From Neurospora tetrasperma FGSC 2508 (lineage: Eukaryota; Ascomycota; Sordariomycetes; Sordariales; Sordariaceae), in NCBI RefSeq assembly GCF_000213175.1, contig NW_009799103.1, forward strand, positions 1,799,411 through 1,863,410: a stretch of 64,000 nt of DNA. Reading direction: 5' to 3'. The notes beneath the pieces are model-generated. The model was not told the origin of the DNA. It worked only from the letters and a program-made list of their open reading frames with translations, and made no database searches. Both the position numbers and the translations under genes were made by a program. Positions 1 to 9,451 of this stretch are shown in pieces (the stretch's first letter is position 1; each line of letters begins with the position of its first letter).

Positions 1-320
1 TTGTTTTCATATCTGTTTACATATCTTTTTGCGCTTTTTTTGGCTTCCTCTCTCCTGCTTCGTTCTACAACATTCTTTGCTTCGAGCCAAGAAGCCTTGC
101 TTTTTGGCCTTAATCCTCGCTCATCTTCTTATTGAACTCTACAATCTATTTAATCATTACTTATATATTTTGTCACTGTCAAATTCTGAGCGTGAGAAGA
201 GGGGTTGTTGGTGTAGCCTTGTACAGTCGTGCAGGGAACCTTTGATGTTTGGCCTCAGTTTCGACATACCATTTCCGAAATTATAAAGAATAATCTTTAC
301 AATCTTCTTTAACAAGCAAC
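1..320. other. Left-edge non-coding stretch
   Basis: AT-rich, T-tract-bearing DNA before the first tRNA. No convincing coding region. The open frames here are short and lack any recognisable domain. Confidence 0.5.
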
Positions 321-406
321 GGTCCGGTGGCGAAATGGTATCGTGTGGTCCTCCTAATTTCGGGAGGATAAGACTGAGGTTGTGGGTTCGAGTCCCATCC
401 GGATCG
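321..406 (+). tRNA. tRNA-Arg (anticodon CCU) with 14-nt intron
   Basis: The acceptor stem GGTCCGG (321-327) pairs with CCGGATC (399-405), with one G-U pair, and G406 is the discriminator. The D stem is GCGA/TCGT (330-333, 341-344). The anticodon stem is TGGTC/GACTG (346-350, 372-376). The loop is C-U-CCU-A, then an intron at about 357-370, then A371. The T arm is GTGGG-TTCGAGT-CCCAT (382-398) and the variable loop has 5 nt. The intron carries GGAGG, which can pair with the anticodon region CCTCC, as in typical nuclear pre-tRNA introns. A T5 run follows at once as a Pol III terminator. The anticodon reads AGG codons. The intron must be removed by the tRNA splicing endonuclease. Confidence 0.9.
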
Positions 407-1001
407 TCCTTTTTGCTCCCATATCTATTCACGCACTTGTCTTTTTGTTTTTGTCGATAGTCAGCATTTCCCTGTAATCTCCCCTTTTCCTCTACATTCA
501 TTATTTGTGAGCAATCTGCCGCGGGAGAGCCGATCATCACAACATGACATCATTAAGTATACAAAAGTTTGATTTTTGTAAGTGGCATGTGTTCGCTTTG
601 ATGAATGTTTCAGAAACACGATGTTGCGTTCCTACATCGTCATTCTACCATCTTCAAATACCGGTGCATCGCAATACTTGATAATTGCCATTGCTGGACT
701 CAGAAACAACCAGGTCCATATAGATCACTTCTATTCCAGATCCCTAATTCTTCGACCGTTCAGTAGCTTATGCTCAAACACCTCCATATCTCGGTTGAAC
801 ACCTCACAAACATGGAAGGATATCTCGCAAACAACTGAGGTCTCCTTCCAACTGTCAACTTATGCTTTCTAGGCATATACAAGACCCTCTTTACATTTCC
901 GAACACCCCTCAAAGTTGCGACTCAGACGACGAGTATCCTGACAGTTATGCACATGTATGGCTCTCGACAGGTATTTGACCCTTTGCAAACCCCTTTGCC
1001 T
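407..1001. other. Intergenic stretch between tRNA-Arg and the Cys-pair gene
   Basis: It begins with the T-run terminator of the tRNA. A 96-codon open frame (582-872, plus) has no recognisable family and is not called. Nothing else is seen. Confidence 0.5.
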
Positions 1002-2108
1002 TCAGCAGTAAGCAGCTGACAAGGCCACCTCAATCTGCTTTGCAATATGCCTTACTTTTCTTCTTGTCGTGTCGACTTCCTTTTCTCGTCGTTTGTTATC
1101 CTGATTTCTCCGATAATCTGTGCTTTTCAATCCAGTTGGCAGCATGGTTGATGATGGAGAAAATGCTGACACAATAGGCAACTGTGGAAGTGGTTTGTTC
1201 AAACCGACCTTCTCCTCTCCTCCCTCTTGCTTTTCTTCATTGTTTCCGACCAAGCCAACTTCATTCGTCCGGATGCTTGCCTCAACCCTCCCAGCCCGAG
1301 GTCTGTAAAACTTGGTAGCCTGCGCAAACGCTAAAGCTGCCACCTTTGCGGCCTTCTCATCGCCATCCTTCTCTGGATCAAAGTATTGCAACCAGCTCTG
1401 CAAGTTCCACTGTCCACAAGGAAAATCCTTTGCAGCTGTACTTCCCAGTTCATATTCCTGCACCGTGTCCGTGTCCATGTCCCAGCTGAAGAACGCATCG
1501 ACTCCAGCCGGAATCTTGCACGCACCACCACCACCGGCTTTGCTGCCCACAGTCAAGGCCCTCCAGTGCTTGGCGATTTCTGGACGCTGGAGCAAGCCGT
1601 AAATGATGCTGTCGCGAGTCCATTTGCGCGGCGGCTGGCCTTGTTCGATGAGCTCATCGTTGCGGACGAATTCGGCTGCAAGGTGGCGGAGGTAGTGGCG
1701 CTCGGTGCGTGAGTGAGACTTACTAGAGTCGGAGACGCCGGAGCTGGAGCTGGGGGTTGTTGCAGCGCCGGAATCATGAGAAGAAGAACTGGGAGACGAA
1801 GGAGAAAAGGTATAGAAAGAGGCTGAACAGAAGCCGCAGGCAAAGGCGGTCTGGCGGCGAAGAAAGAGCTTGAGCTGATCTTGACGGTTGCATGAGGGGC
1901 ACCTGAGAAGCTGTTCCCGTGACTTGTTGTTATCGGCAGGGAAGTACTTGGCCTTTGTTGGTAAGATGGTGTCGCATTGCGGGCAGGCGATGATTTTGTG
2001 ATTGGCATGGTGTTGTTGCTCGTGGAACCACAGCCACTGGGGGCTTGCAAGCTGGTCGAGGCAGGCCCTGCACTGGCAAGACATCATTGAGATTGGCCCA
2101 GTCTCCAT
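1002..2108 (-). CDS. Hypothetical cysteine-pair (putative zinc-binding) protein
   Basis: A single-exon frame of 368 codons that I do not recognise. The N-terminal third holds four pairs of cysteines spaced like zinc knuckles: C-x-C-x-x-C near residues 11-16, CPQC near 42-45, CPSC near 70-73 and CGFC near 91-94. A His-rich stretch (HEQQHHANH) lies between the first two pairs. This looks like a zinc-ribbon or degenerate treble-clef region that could bind nucleic acid or protein. The middle is a Ser/Pro-rich linker, and the C-terminal half is charged and probably partly disordered. The start is the first Met, giving METGP. No signal peptide or membrane segment is visible. The zinc-binding role is inferred from cysteine spacing only. 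Confidence 0.65.
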   Translation of the reverse strand: METGPISMMSCQCRACLDQLASPQWLWFHEQQHHANHKIIACPQCDTILPTKAKYFPADNNKSREQLLRCPSCNRQDQLKLFLRRQTAFACGFCSASFYTFSPSSPSSSSHDSGAATTPSSSSGVSDSSKSHSRTERHYLRHLAAEFVRNDELIEQGQPPRKWTRDSIIYGLLQRPEIAKHWRALTVGSKAGGGGACKIPAGVDAFFSWDMDTDTVQEYELGSTAAKDFPCGQWNLQSWLQYFDPEKDGDEKAAKVAALAFAQATKFYRPRAGRVEASIRTNEVGLVGNNEEKQEGGEEKVGLNKPLPQLPIVSAFSPSSTMLPTGLKSTDYRRNQDNKRREKEVDTTRRKVRHIAKQIEVALSAAYC

Positions 2109-3320
2109 CGCTTGATCGAGAGAGAGGTCACGATCGGTGGCTGAGAAATTGGTGAGATGACCACTCGCGCGAATTTTTTGAATCCAAGAACGAGAACTGG
2201 GCGAAAAATGGTTTTTGGAAAGAGGTTTGGAGTTGCGCGACTTGCGAGAGTGACGGCGTGAGTAAACTTAGGTAGACGGAGAAAGCGAAGAATGGATAGA
2301 ACGCAACCGGTTAAACGAAGTTTTGTTCTGGGCCGAGTTGGCAAACGAGGTGACGGCAGAGTGTGGGGGATACGACAGACGAGAATAGAAGGAAAGAGGA
2401 GGAAGTTTGGCAAAAGGGGAAGCCCGCTTTTATGCCTGTAGAAAGGACCATACCTGAATATCGCTTTCTTCTCGAAGGAGATGGGATGAAGGGGAATATC
2501 GAGGCGTATACGACACGGGGAGAGGCATTTTGTTGGGGAAATACATGTTCTTCCTTCCCGACTTCGACAGACGAAGGACCAAGTGCCTAGATGTACGACT
2601 AGTTATGTAGGTGACAGTCAGCAGCAATAAAGATTATTACTTTTGTTTTGGAGCGAAAGGGAAAGAAGTGCTAGAATCTAAATAGCAGTGAATGGTGGTC
2701 GGACCGCTTCCAGCTTGAAGGGGTGTTTCAACGGAAGTCATCCCAACTTCAGAAACAGTCAGCCTGCAGGTGACCACACCAAACTTCGCATAAGATTCTG
2801 GAACGTAGAAACACTATATAGAAGAGTAAACTGCTTATCTTCAACGGACATGGGTTGTGTGTAGAAGTGCCATGCCATCTGACGTTGGGTCGTCGATGTC
2901 ATCCGTCCCAGCATCAGTTGCGTCACCAGACAATCAGAAGCCATCCATCTCATACCGTACCAGGCGTGACATTCCGAAGTGAGGCTGGTAATATAACGGC
3001 ATTTTGAAGTCTTTTGATCTTACTTGTCAGGTCAGACCAACGTTCCAGTTCTAACCTAGGCAGGACTGCATCAACCATGAAAGACAACGCTGGTGTGAGC
3101 AGCCGTCCAGACGGCACCACGAATGTGAAATTGCATTTCTTCATGCTCTACAGGAAATCAGTATACAAGGGCCGGCTTTTATGACTTTTTCCAACTACAG
3201 AAGCCCTCGAGATTGGCAAATTTCTAGAGTGACGAAAACGACAGGGTGAAATAGGAGCTGAAAGCGGAGTGAAGAGCTTGGCATTATAGTTTTATGTCAT
3301 CTTAAAATCTGTCAGCTAAA
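2109..3320. other. Intergenic stretch upstream of the Cys-pair gene and tRNA-Leu
   Basis: Promoter side of the minus-strand Cys-pair gene. Two 64-codon minus-strand frames (3144-2950 and 2953-2759) overlap by ATGA but have no recognisable domain and are not called. No repeats stand out. Confidence 0.45.
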
Positions 3321-3426
3321 GGCAAGATGGCCGAGCGGTCTAAGGCGCCACGTTAAGGTTAACCCTTAATCTCCTCTATGAGTTCCGTGGTCCGAAAGGG
3401 CGTGGGTTCGAATCCCACTCTTGTCA
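3321..3426 (+). tRNA. tRNA-Leu (anticodon AAG) with 26-nt intron
   Basis: The acceptor stem GGCAAGA (3321-3327) pairs with TCTTGTC (3419-3425); A3426 is the discriminator. The D arm is GCC-GAGCGGTCTAA-GGC. The anticodon stem is CCACG (3348-3352)/CGTGG (3386-3390), with loop T-T-AAG-G, an intron at about 3359-3384, then C3385. The long variable arm (3391-3401) is the class II mark of Leu. The T arm is GTGGG-TTCGAAT-CCCAC (3402-3418). The intron contains CCTTAA, complementary to TTAAGG around the anticodon. T4 and T6 runs downstream can end Pol III transcription. It reads CUU, and CUC through inosine. Confidence 0.93.
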
Positions 3427-3917
3427 TAATCTTTTGTCATTTTTTACCTGCACCAGTCCACAGGAGTAGGTTGTTTTTTGTTTTCTTTTCCTCGCCTTTC
3501 ACTGCTTTGATTCGTTTCATTCATGCCTGGCTTATCTTTACCTTCATGTCTCTTTTTGAGTTATTAACTTTCAGTGCTTCCTCAGTATTCCATAGTCGAT
3601 CTTTGCATCTTGTTCCCTGTCTGCTTTCCATGGTAAAACTTCGAGAAAGACCTTCGTTCCCACTTCTGACATTGCTTCGAAATGCTCTCTATGCTTTACT
3701 GAACCTGTACGTATGTCAAAATATCCCCGCTCTTGCAGTATATGCTCAAGGTATGGTCTTGTTATACCAGAACGTCTTGTGAAACCATTTGGGCACTAGC
3801 CCATTGATGGGGCCGCCTTATTCAATGCGAAAACCTCCCATCTACTTGAACATAGCGATTATCAAGCCACACAATGTACAGCCATTTGTTTACCCACACG
3901 GTAATTATTCTCTTCCA
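3427..3917. other. Intergenic stretch between tRNA-Leu and TRAX
   Basis: T-rich terminator region of the tRNA followed by the 3' flank of the minus-strand TRAX gene. An open frame of 134 codons (3378-3782, plus) runs into the tRNA and is not coding. Nothing else is seen. Confidence 0.5.
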
Positions 3918-5102
3918 TTACTCCTCATCGTCGCCCGGCTGATCCGCCGTGAGATCCGGGACCCAGCCCTGCGGTCGCTCACTGCCCCGAATCATCCGGT
4001 CGTACCCCAGCCTCTCGACCTTCCTCACCGACTGCCGCATAACATCCAGCTTCTTCTCCCACTGTTTCCGATCACCGGCCTTCATCGGCAGCATCTCGAA
4101 GAAGCTACCAAGCTCGTGCATATCTTCGACAATAGTTCGCTCGTCTTCGGCACCAGCCATCTCCCCGGTCAAAGCTGTGCTGGTGGTTGCGAAGCGCATC
4201 ATTTCTCCAGAGAGGTCGAAGACACCATAAAAGTAGTCGTCTTCTGTTGTTGACATGGTCAGTGGCTCTAGCTTTGACTGCCGCTGTTCTTCTTTCTCTG
4301 CTAGCTTGTTGTCGTTGTCAGTAGTTTCCTGCTCGCCGGAGGCAGGTGCCGGAGTGTTGCCAGCGTCTGGCATCGGTTCGTCCTTGTCCTTATCTCTGTC
4401 CTCCGACACAGCGCCCTTCCGAGTAAGCTCCTCCACAAAGGCCGACAGCTCATCAGGCTTGAGAAGAGTTTGGGTCTTGAGGTAATGGGCAAAAGTGAGT
4501 GCTTCGGCCAGCTCCTCGAGACACATCAGGGAGCGAGAGTAGCGGTAACGGTTGATGCCCTGGACGTCTGGGGCCATGGTGGCCAGGAGCTTGGAGATTT
4601 CGGCGAGGCGGGAGTCCACCTCGGCTTGAATCTGGGGAGGAAGATCGGGGCTGATGGTGCGGACTCTGATGGCACGGTCAGTACTCTTGACAACCAAAGG
4701 TGAAGCAAGGTGTCAGGTCAAGTACCGTTGAAGAGCAAATATTCTGTGAAACTCGTCAGCCGTGTTCCTTCAATTCGATACTTCCATCCATGTTGCTCAC
4801 ATTTTCTTGCTGAGTCCGGTAATGTCTCTCGACACCTTCCCGAGGCGGTCACGACGATCATGGTGGGCGTCGAGCTCATCGCGTAGTTGTTCGAACATGG
4901 GCGTGTACGCATTTCTTACGACGGCCACCTTCGGCTTGGGTGCCGGTCGAGGTCCATTGTTGAACCTCTTTTCGTTTCCGTGCCTGTCGCGCTTAAACCC
5001 AGACATTGTGTTTCCGGTTGAGTTGTCAATTGGCTTAGAAGGGTTTTCGGAGCCGATTTTGGCGCGCTTTGGTGCTGGTGCCTCGTCCATCTTGCCTTCC
5101 AT
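3918..5102 (-). CDS. trax: Translin-associated factor X (TRAX), C3PO subunit
   Basis: Two exons, 5102-4801 and 4683-3918, with a 117-nt intron (donor GTGAGC, acceptor AG at 4685-4684); the model gives 355 aa. TRAX and translin form the C3PO endoribonuclease, which works in RNA-silencing complexes in animals. In Neurospora C3PO has been linked to tRNA processing. The family signature runs across the splice: LDAHHDRRDRLGKVSRDITG, then FAHYLKTQTLL, then YGVFDLSGEMMR and RGSERPQGWVPDL near the C-terminus. The acidic residues that form the nuclease site in TRAX are present: E158 and E161 in LEELAEA, and D257 in FDLSGE. A Lys/Asp-rich low-complexity insert (about residues 195-240) makes it longer than the human protein, which has about 290 residues. 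The N-terminus is basic (PKRAK), possibly a nuclear localisation signal. The family call is firm; the exact acceptor is inferred. Confidence 0.9.
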
Positions 5103-5606
5103 GATGGGAACAAATCGATGTTACAATGATGACGCCCCGAGATAAAAGAACCCCAGGGTGTGAGGCAGAGCGTTTGATGCAGAATTAATTGGTAGCGTAG
5201 AGGTATGCGCCCCGCAATTGTTAAGCTTCCCGGACCCAGGATATTAGCGCTGTAGGGGTCTCTGAGATGCCCTATACATTCGACACTATTGGCAGCCTGG
5301 ACAGAGGGCGAAATGGGGGGAAATAGTCCCAGAGGATAAATTCAACCATTTCAACGCAACAATTTATTCCATGCCTTCCATTTATTCTCGACGCCGAACA
5401 AGCCTCCCGCTCCTGGGAATCGAGACCTACTTCAACCAATTCGCCCTTCATCGTTTTTCCTACACTGGATTATACAAAATCGAACAGGAAACCGACCACC
5501 CAAAGCAGGAGGATATGATGAGTACTGGATGAACAATTTCCACATCTCGACATTATACATATAATCAACAACCTCTTTGCAAACCCCCATAACCTCCCGT
5601 CAACCT
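5103..5606. other. Intergenic stretch, TRAX promoter
   Basis: Non-coding. It holds the upstream region of TRAX and the 3' flank of the amidohydrolase gene. A weak A-box-like sequence at about 5190-5205 has no matching B-box and is not called. Confidence 0.5.
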
Positions 5607-6590
5607 TCAAAGCTTGGGCACCTGTACTCTCAAGAGCTTCTCTGCGTTCCCGTGCGCAATCGCATCAAGTTCCTCCTTACTGACCAACCCGCTCTTTTCC
5701 AAATCGTGGATCCATTCAAGCCCAATCTCGTTTTTCTGAAAGGGATAATCGACACTATACAGGATGTGATCCAGCTTCGTGTTCGCCAAAATGCACCTCA
5801 ATGGGTTGAGACTCCAAACGCCGCTTGTGGTGATCCATATGTTCTCGTCATAGACGGTTTTGAAGTCTCGCTGGAACTCCCCCCATCTGCGACTCAAGAC
5901 CTGGATCCGTTCCAACATGAAGGGTATCGTCTCCCCCATGTGGCCGATGATTATCTTGAGCTTCGGGTGCCTGTCGAACAAGCCTGAGGCGAACAGACGA
6001 AGAACATGCAGTGCTGTCTCGGTATGCCATCCCAACCCGCTCGAAGCCATACTCATGGCCGCCCCTTGGGTGAAGTTACCTTGATAATGTGGGGCCATGT
6101 CTTCGCTGGCCCACGTTGGGTGAAGGTATATCGGTACATCGAGCTCCTCGGCTGCTGCCCAGAACGGTTCGTACTCAGGCCCATCGAAGAACTTGCCATT
6201 GTGGTGGTTGTCAACCAGGGCACCCACGAAACCCAGCTCGGTGATGGCTCGGCGAAGCTCTGCGGCTGCCTGGACTGGATGGCCCATGGGTGCCACGGCG
6301 AACCCGGCAAAGCGGGCTTTGCGTTGATCTTTGGCATTGATAATACCGGCAAGTTGGTCGTTTGCTGCATGGCAGGCGACGGGATGGTCAGAAAGACCTG
6401 GTACGTGGCTGATGACCTGAAGTGCGACACCACCAGCGTCCATGTCACGGAGACGTAGAGCGCCGAGATCGACGGCCTTCTCATATACGCCATCGACATG
6501 CTTCAGCTGTTCCGAGTACTTTGGCCTGAGGCATTCAGGAACCGCCGAGGAGAAGAAGTGCTCCTCGAGGGTGATAAGAGGAGGCGTCAT
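5607..6590 (-). CDS. Amidohydrolase 2 family enzyme (dihydroxybenzoate/resorcylate decarboxylase-like)
   Basis: A single exon of 327 aa, the usual length of the family. It belongs to the metal-dependent amidohydrolase-2/ACMSD group. The nearest known members are 2,3-dihydroxybenzoate and gamma-resorcylate decarboxylases, which remove CO2 from hydroxybenzoates without oxidation. The metal ligands are visible: E9 and H11 in TLEEHF, H157 in YLHPTW, H217 in IIGHMGE and D281 in YSVDYPF. The TIM-barrel pattern runs the whole length and there is no signal peptide, so the enzyme is probably cytosolic. The start MTPPLITLEEHF places the metal motif at the extreme N-terminus as the family requires. The exact substrate cannot be read from sequence; other ACMSD-type decarboxylases or hydrolases are possible. 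Confidence 0.88.
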   Translation of the reverse strand: MTPPLITLEEHFFSSAVPECLRPKYSEQLKHVDGVYEKAVDLGALRLRDMDAGGVALQVISHVPGLSDHPVACHAANDQLAGIINAKDQRKARFAGFAVAPMGHPVQAAAELRRAITELGFVGALVDNHHNGKFFDGPEYEPFWAAAEELDVPIYLHPTWASEDMAPHYQGNFTQGAAMSMASSGLGWHTETALHVLRLFASGLFDRHPKLKIIIGHMGETIPFMLERIQVLSRRWGEFQRDFKTVYDENIWITTSGVWSLNPLRCILANTKLDHILYSVDYPFQKNEIGLEWIHDLEKSGLVSKEELDAIAHGNAEKLLRVQVPKL

Positions 6591-7339
6591 TGTTGCTGGA
6601 TGCTGTTGTCTGGTACTGTGATGCTATTACCGGCGTGTAAGTGAATTGAGAGCCAGGTAGATATCACTCTACATCTGAACCATGTGTATCGTGACCGCCG
6701 TCCTTTAAGTACGTCGAGGCACTCCAGGTGCTTCTGCGCGTCGGTGTGGGAGGTTGTCGTCATAGCTGCCACGAAGCGTCCACCTACCGGGAGGTACTTG
6801 GTGTAGATCTCGGAGCATGGGAAAGACTAAAACGTGCAGGTCATTCATTTGCTTTTAGCTATACATAGGCATCCGTTCCATTATGACTGTCTCATAAACC
6901 AAGATTTTTTTTTGTTAGTCTTGATGCATGTTTTGGAACCATTGTCAGAACATGGCCACTTGTGATATGTGCATCCCGATTACAGCAGACGAACGAGTAA
7001 TGGCACCAGTGTTACCCTGCGATGCGCGACGGCACTCGGTGTTCATGTGATAACTTGCACAGCAAAGCCGTAATTTACCGTATTGGGGCTTGAACTCAAC
7101 GCCTGCCAAGAATCTTTCTCAGCCCAAACACCCCTGAAATCTGGCATCAACACCAAGCCTGCTCCCACAGCGCGCGCTCACACCAAAGAGATCACATATT
7201 CACTTCGTCGAGGCCTCGTCTGTTCAACTGGTCACACGATTAAGTCACAAACGAACAGTCCTCATGGTGCCGTCAATAACCCCATGAAATGAACCCCTAA
7301 ACATAGCAGCCACCCAGCCAGAACACCAAACCTTCCAAA
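6591..7339. other. Divergent promoter region, amidohydrolase and GPI mannosyltransferase
   Basis: About 750 nt between two divergently transcribed genes, likely holding both promoters. It has an (A)n/(T)n tract near 6905-6915. A 69-codon frame at 7083-7292 is not supported as a gene. Confidence 0.55.
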
Positions 7340-8779
7340 ATGGCGACGACATCACCAGCGGCCCCCAAGCCCAAGCCCAAGTCCTCTTCTCTCCTAAGCA
7401 CCCTTTTCTCCCGACCACTGCCCCTCTACGTATCCGCCTTTCTCCTCCGCCTCGTTCTCCTCCTGTACGGCCTCTGGCAAGATGCCAACTCGCCGCTCAA
7501 GTACACCGATATCGACTACCTCGTCTTCACCGACGCGGCCCGCTTCGTGTCTCGCGGCGAGTCTCCCTATGCCCGTGAGACGTACCGGTACACGCCTATT
7601 CTGGCCTGGTTGTTACTGCCCACCACATGGACGGCAGGTGCGCAATGGGGCCCCTTGGCGGCCAAGGTGATCAATGTGGCGTGGTTCAGCTTTGGAAAGG
7701 TCCTGTTTGCAGCGGCGGATTTGGTGGCGGGGTGGTTGATTGAACAGGTGTTGGTTATGGGGAAGGATTTCCCTTCTTCTCCTGCTCAAGGAAAGGAGAA
7801 TGACACCGAGAGGAAAGAGGGAGGAAGGAAGGACCCCAGCGAGACAACCACGGGAATGGACCCCTCCCGCGCCCGCGCCTTCGCGGCCATCTGGCTCCTC
7901 AACCCCATGGTAGCCACCATCAGCACGCGCGGCTCGTCCGAGGGTCTTTTGGGAGTTCTCGTCATGGCTCTTCTCTGGGCCGTCCTCTCGCGGCGCATCA
8001 CTCTTGCCGGCCTGCTTCTGGGATTCAGCGTGCACTTCAAGATCTATCCGTTCATCTACGCGCCCGCCATCGTGTGGTGGATGGACCAGGAACGGCTTTC
8101 CGGATTTAGAGCAGGAGGAGGCCAGAAGACGTCGTCGTCGTTCAGAAAAAAATTAACACGCTTCCTCACCCTCCCCCGCCTCCTCCTAGCATTCACCTCC
8201 CTCGCCACCTTCCTCTCTCTCAACTTCCTCATGTACCGCCTATACGGCCACCCCTTCCTGCAGGAAACCTATCTTCATCACGTCACGCGGATTGATCACC
8301 GGCACAACTTTAGCCCTTACAACACCCAACTTTACTTGTCTTCCGCGTCGGTATCACCGTCTCATTCAGCAGCAGAACCAAAATTCAAGATCGAATCCCT
8401 AGCCTTCCTCCCTCAACTGGTCCTCTCCACCATCCTCATCCCCCTCACCCTCGCCAAGAAGGATCTACCCACCTCTCTGCTCGCGCAAACCTTTGCTTTC
8501 GTGACCTTCAACAAGGTCTGCACCAGTCAGTATTTCCTCTGGTACCTGGTCCTTTTGCCGTTGTACCTCCCGCGGTCTTCGTTTTGGACGAGTAAGAGGA
8601 GGGGGCTGGTAGCGCTGGGTCTGTGGGTGCTCGGCCAGGGACTGTGGTTGCAGCAGGCGTATGAGTTGGAGTTTTTGGGGCGGAGCACGTTCTTGCCTGG
8701 GCTGTGGATGGCGAGTTTGGGATTCTTTGTGGTGAACTGCTGGATTTTGGGGGTGATTGTTGGTGACGGTGGGAGGTGA
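7340..8779 (+). CDS. gpi14: GPI mannosyltransferase 1 (PIG-M/Gpi14)
   Basis: A single exon of 479 aa. The enzyme adds the first alpha-1,4 mannose to glucosaminyl-(acyl)phosphatidylinositol on the lumenal face of the ER, using dolichol-phosphate mannose, in GPI-anchor synthesis. The family's lumenal DxD motif is present: D57 and D59 in KYTDIDYLVFTDAA, just after the first transmembrane segment. Next come the typical SPYARETYRYTPILAWLL block and NPMVATISTRGSSEG, then many hydrophobic helices to the C-terminus (WMASLGFFVVNCWILG). A charged insert at about residues 145-180 (KGKENDTERKEGG) makes it longer than the yeast protein of about 400 residues. The start follows a CCAAAATGGC context. Confidence 0.93.
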   Translation: MATTSPAAPKPKPKSSSLLSTLFSRPLPLYVSAFLLRLVLLLYGLWQDANSPLKYTDIDYLVFTDAARFVSRGESPYARETYRYTPILAWLLLPTTWTAGAQWGPLAAKVINVAWFSFGKVLFAAADLVAGWLIEQVLVMGKDFPSSPAQGKENDTERKEGGRKDPSETTTGMDPSRARAFAAIWLLNPMVATISTRGSSEGLLGVLVMALLWAVLSRRITLAGLLLGFSVHFKIYPFIYAPAIVWWMDQERLSGFRAGGGQKTSSSFRKKLTRFLTLPRLLLAFTSLATFLSLNFLMYRLYGHPFLQETYLHHVTRIDHRHNFSPYNTQLYLSSASVSPSHSAAEPKFKIESLAFLPQLVLSTILIPLTLAKKDLPTSLLAQTFAFVTFNKVCTSQYFLWYLVLLPLYLPRSSFWTSKRRGLVALGLWVLGQGLWLQQAYELEFLGRSTFLPGLWMASLGFFVVNCWILGVIVGDGGR

Positions 8780-9451
8780 CTGGGGTAGAGATTGGTCGAT
8801 GAATGATGGGAAGACACCGAGTTGGTGAATTGTATATATTTACGTCTATCAGGTTGTCAACTGATCAGGCAGCCAAGACTGTTTATATGGAGAAGCCAAA
8901 GTTACACTGAAATGCACCTGTGTTTGATTCTACAATTTCAACCATATTGAGTGCTAATCCTTTCGGTGAAACCCGAAGGGAGCATACCATCCGTCATGAG
9001 AGCAGTCCATTTGCGATATCTTTCACGCGGTTTCGATCGACACAACTAACGCCGCTCTGTAGACAAGATATAGTTTGATAACGATGACATGCCATCTCCG
9101 CGCGAGTGTTGCCACCTCAGGGTAGTCTGCCCTCCAAGTCCCGCGACCTAATAGTAAGATCTGTTGTTATGCTAAGACACATGTTAAGGATATCGGATTC
9201 CCATCTTGACGCCGGTGCCGTCCGACCATTATCCTCATGTTTTAACCCCCAACCAAGATCCGCCTTCCCGCCTGCCTATGTGGCATACCTTGATATCAGT
9301 GGGAGGCCCCAACTTTGGAACCAAAACGCCATGCTTTCGAAACGAGAATCAAGACAAAACAAAATCAAACCTTCCCATGTAAAAGATACAGTATATCTTT
9401 GGGGCTTTATGCTAATCAGGGGCAAATTGGGTACCGAGCCGCAACAACCAT
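8780..9451. other. Intergenic stretch between convergent gpi14 and F-box genes
   Basis: It holds the 3' flanks of two convergent genes. Open frames at 9106-9546 on the plus strand overlap the F-box final exon in antisense and are not called. No repeats stand out. Confidence 0.5.

Noticed and set aside
2759-3144. Two 64-codon minus frames overlapping by ATGA
   Set aside because: Such coupling is a bacterial pattern. Here both frames are short, without domain or coding bias.
5185-5245. A-box-like TAGCGTAGAGG, possible tRNA or SINE head
   Set aside because: No B box, no acceptor stem and no terminator in the right place.
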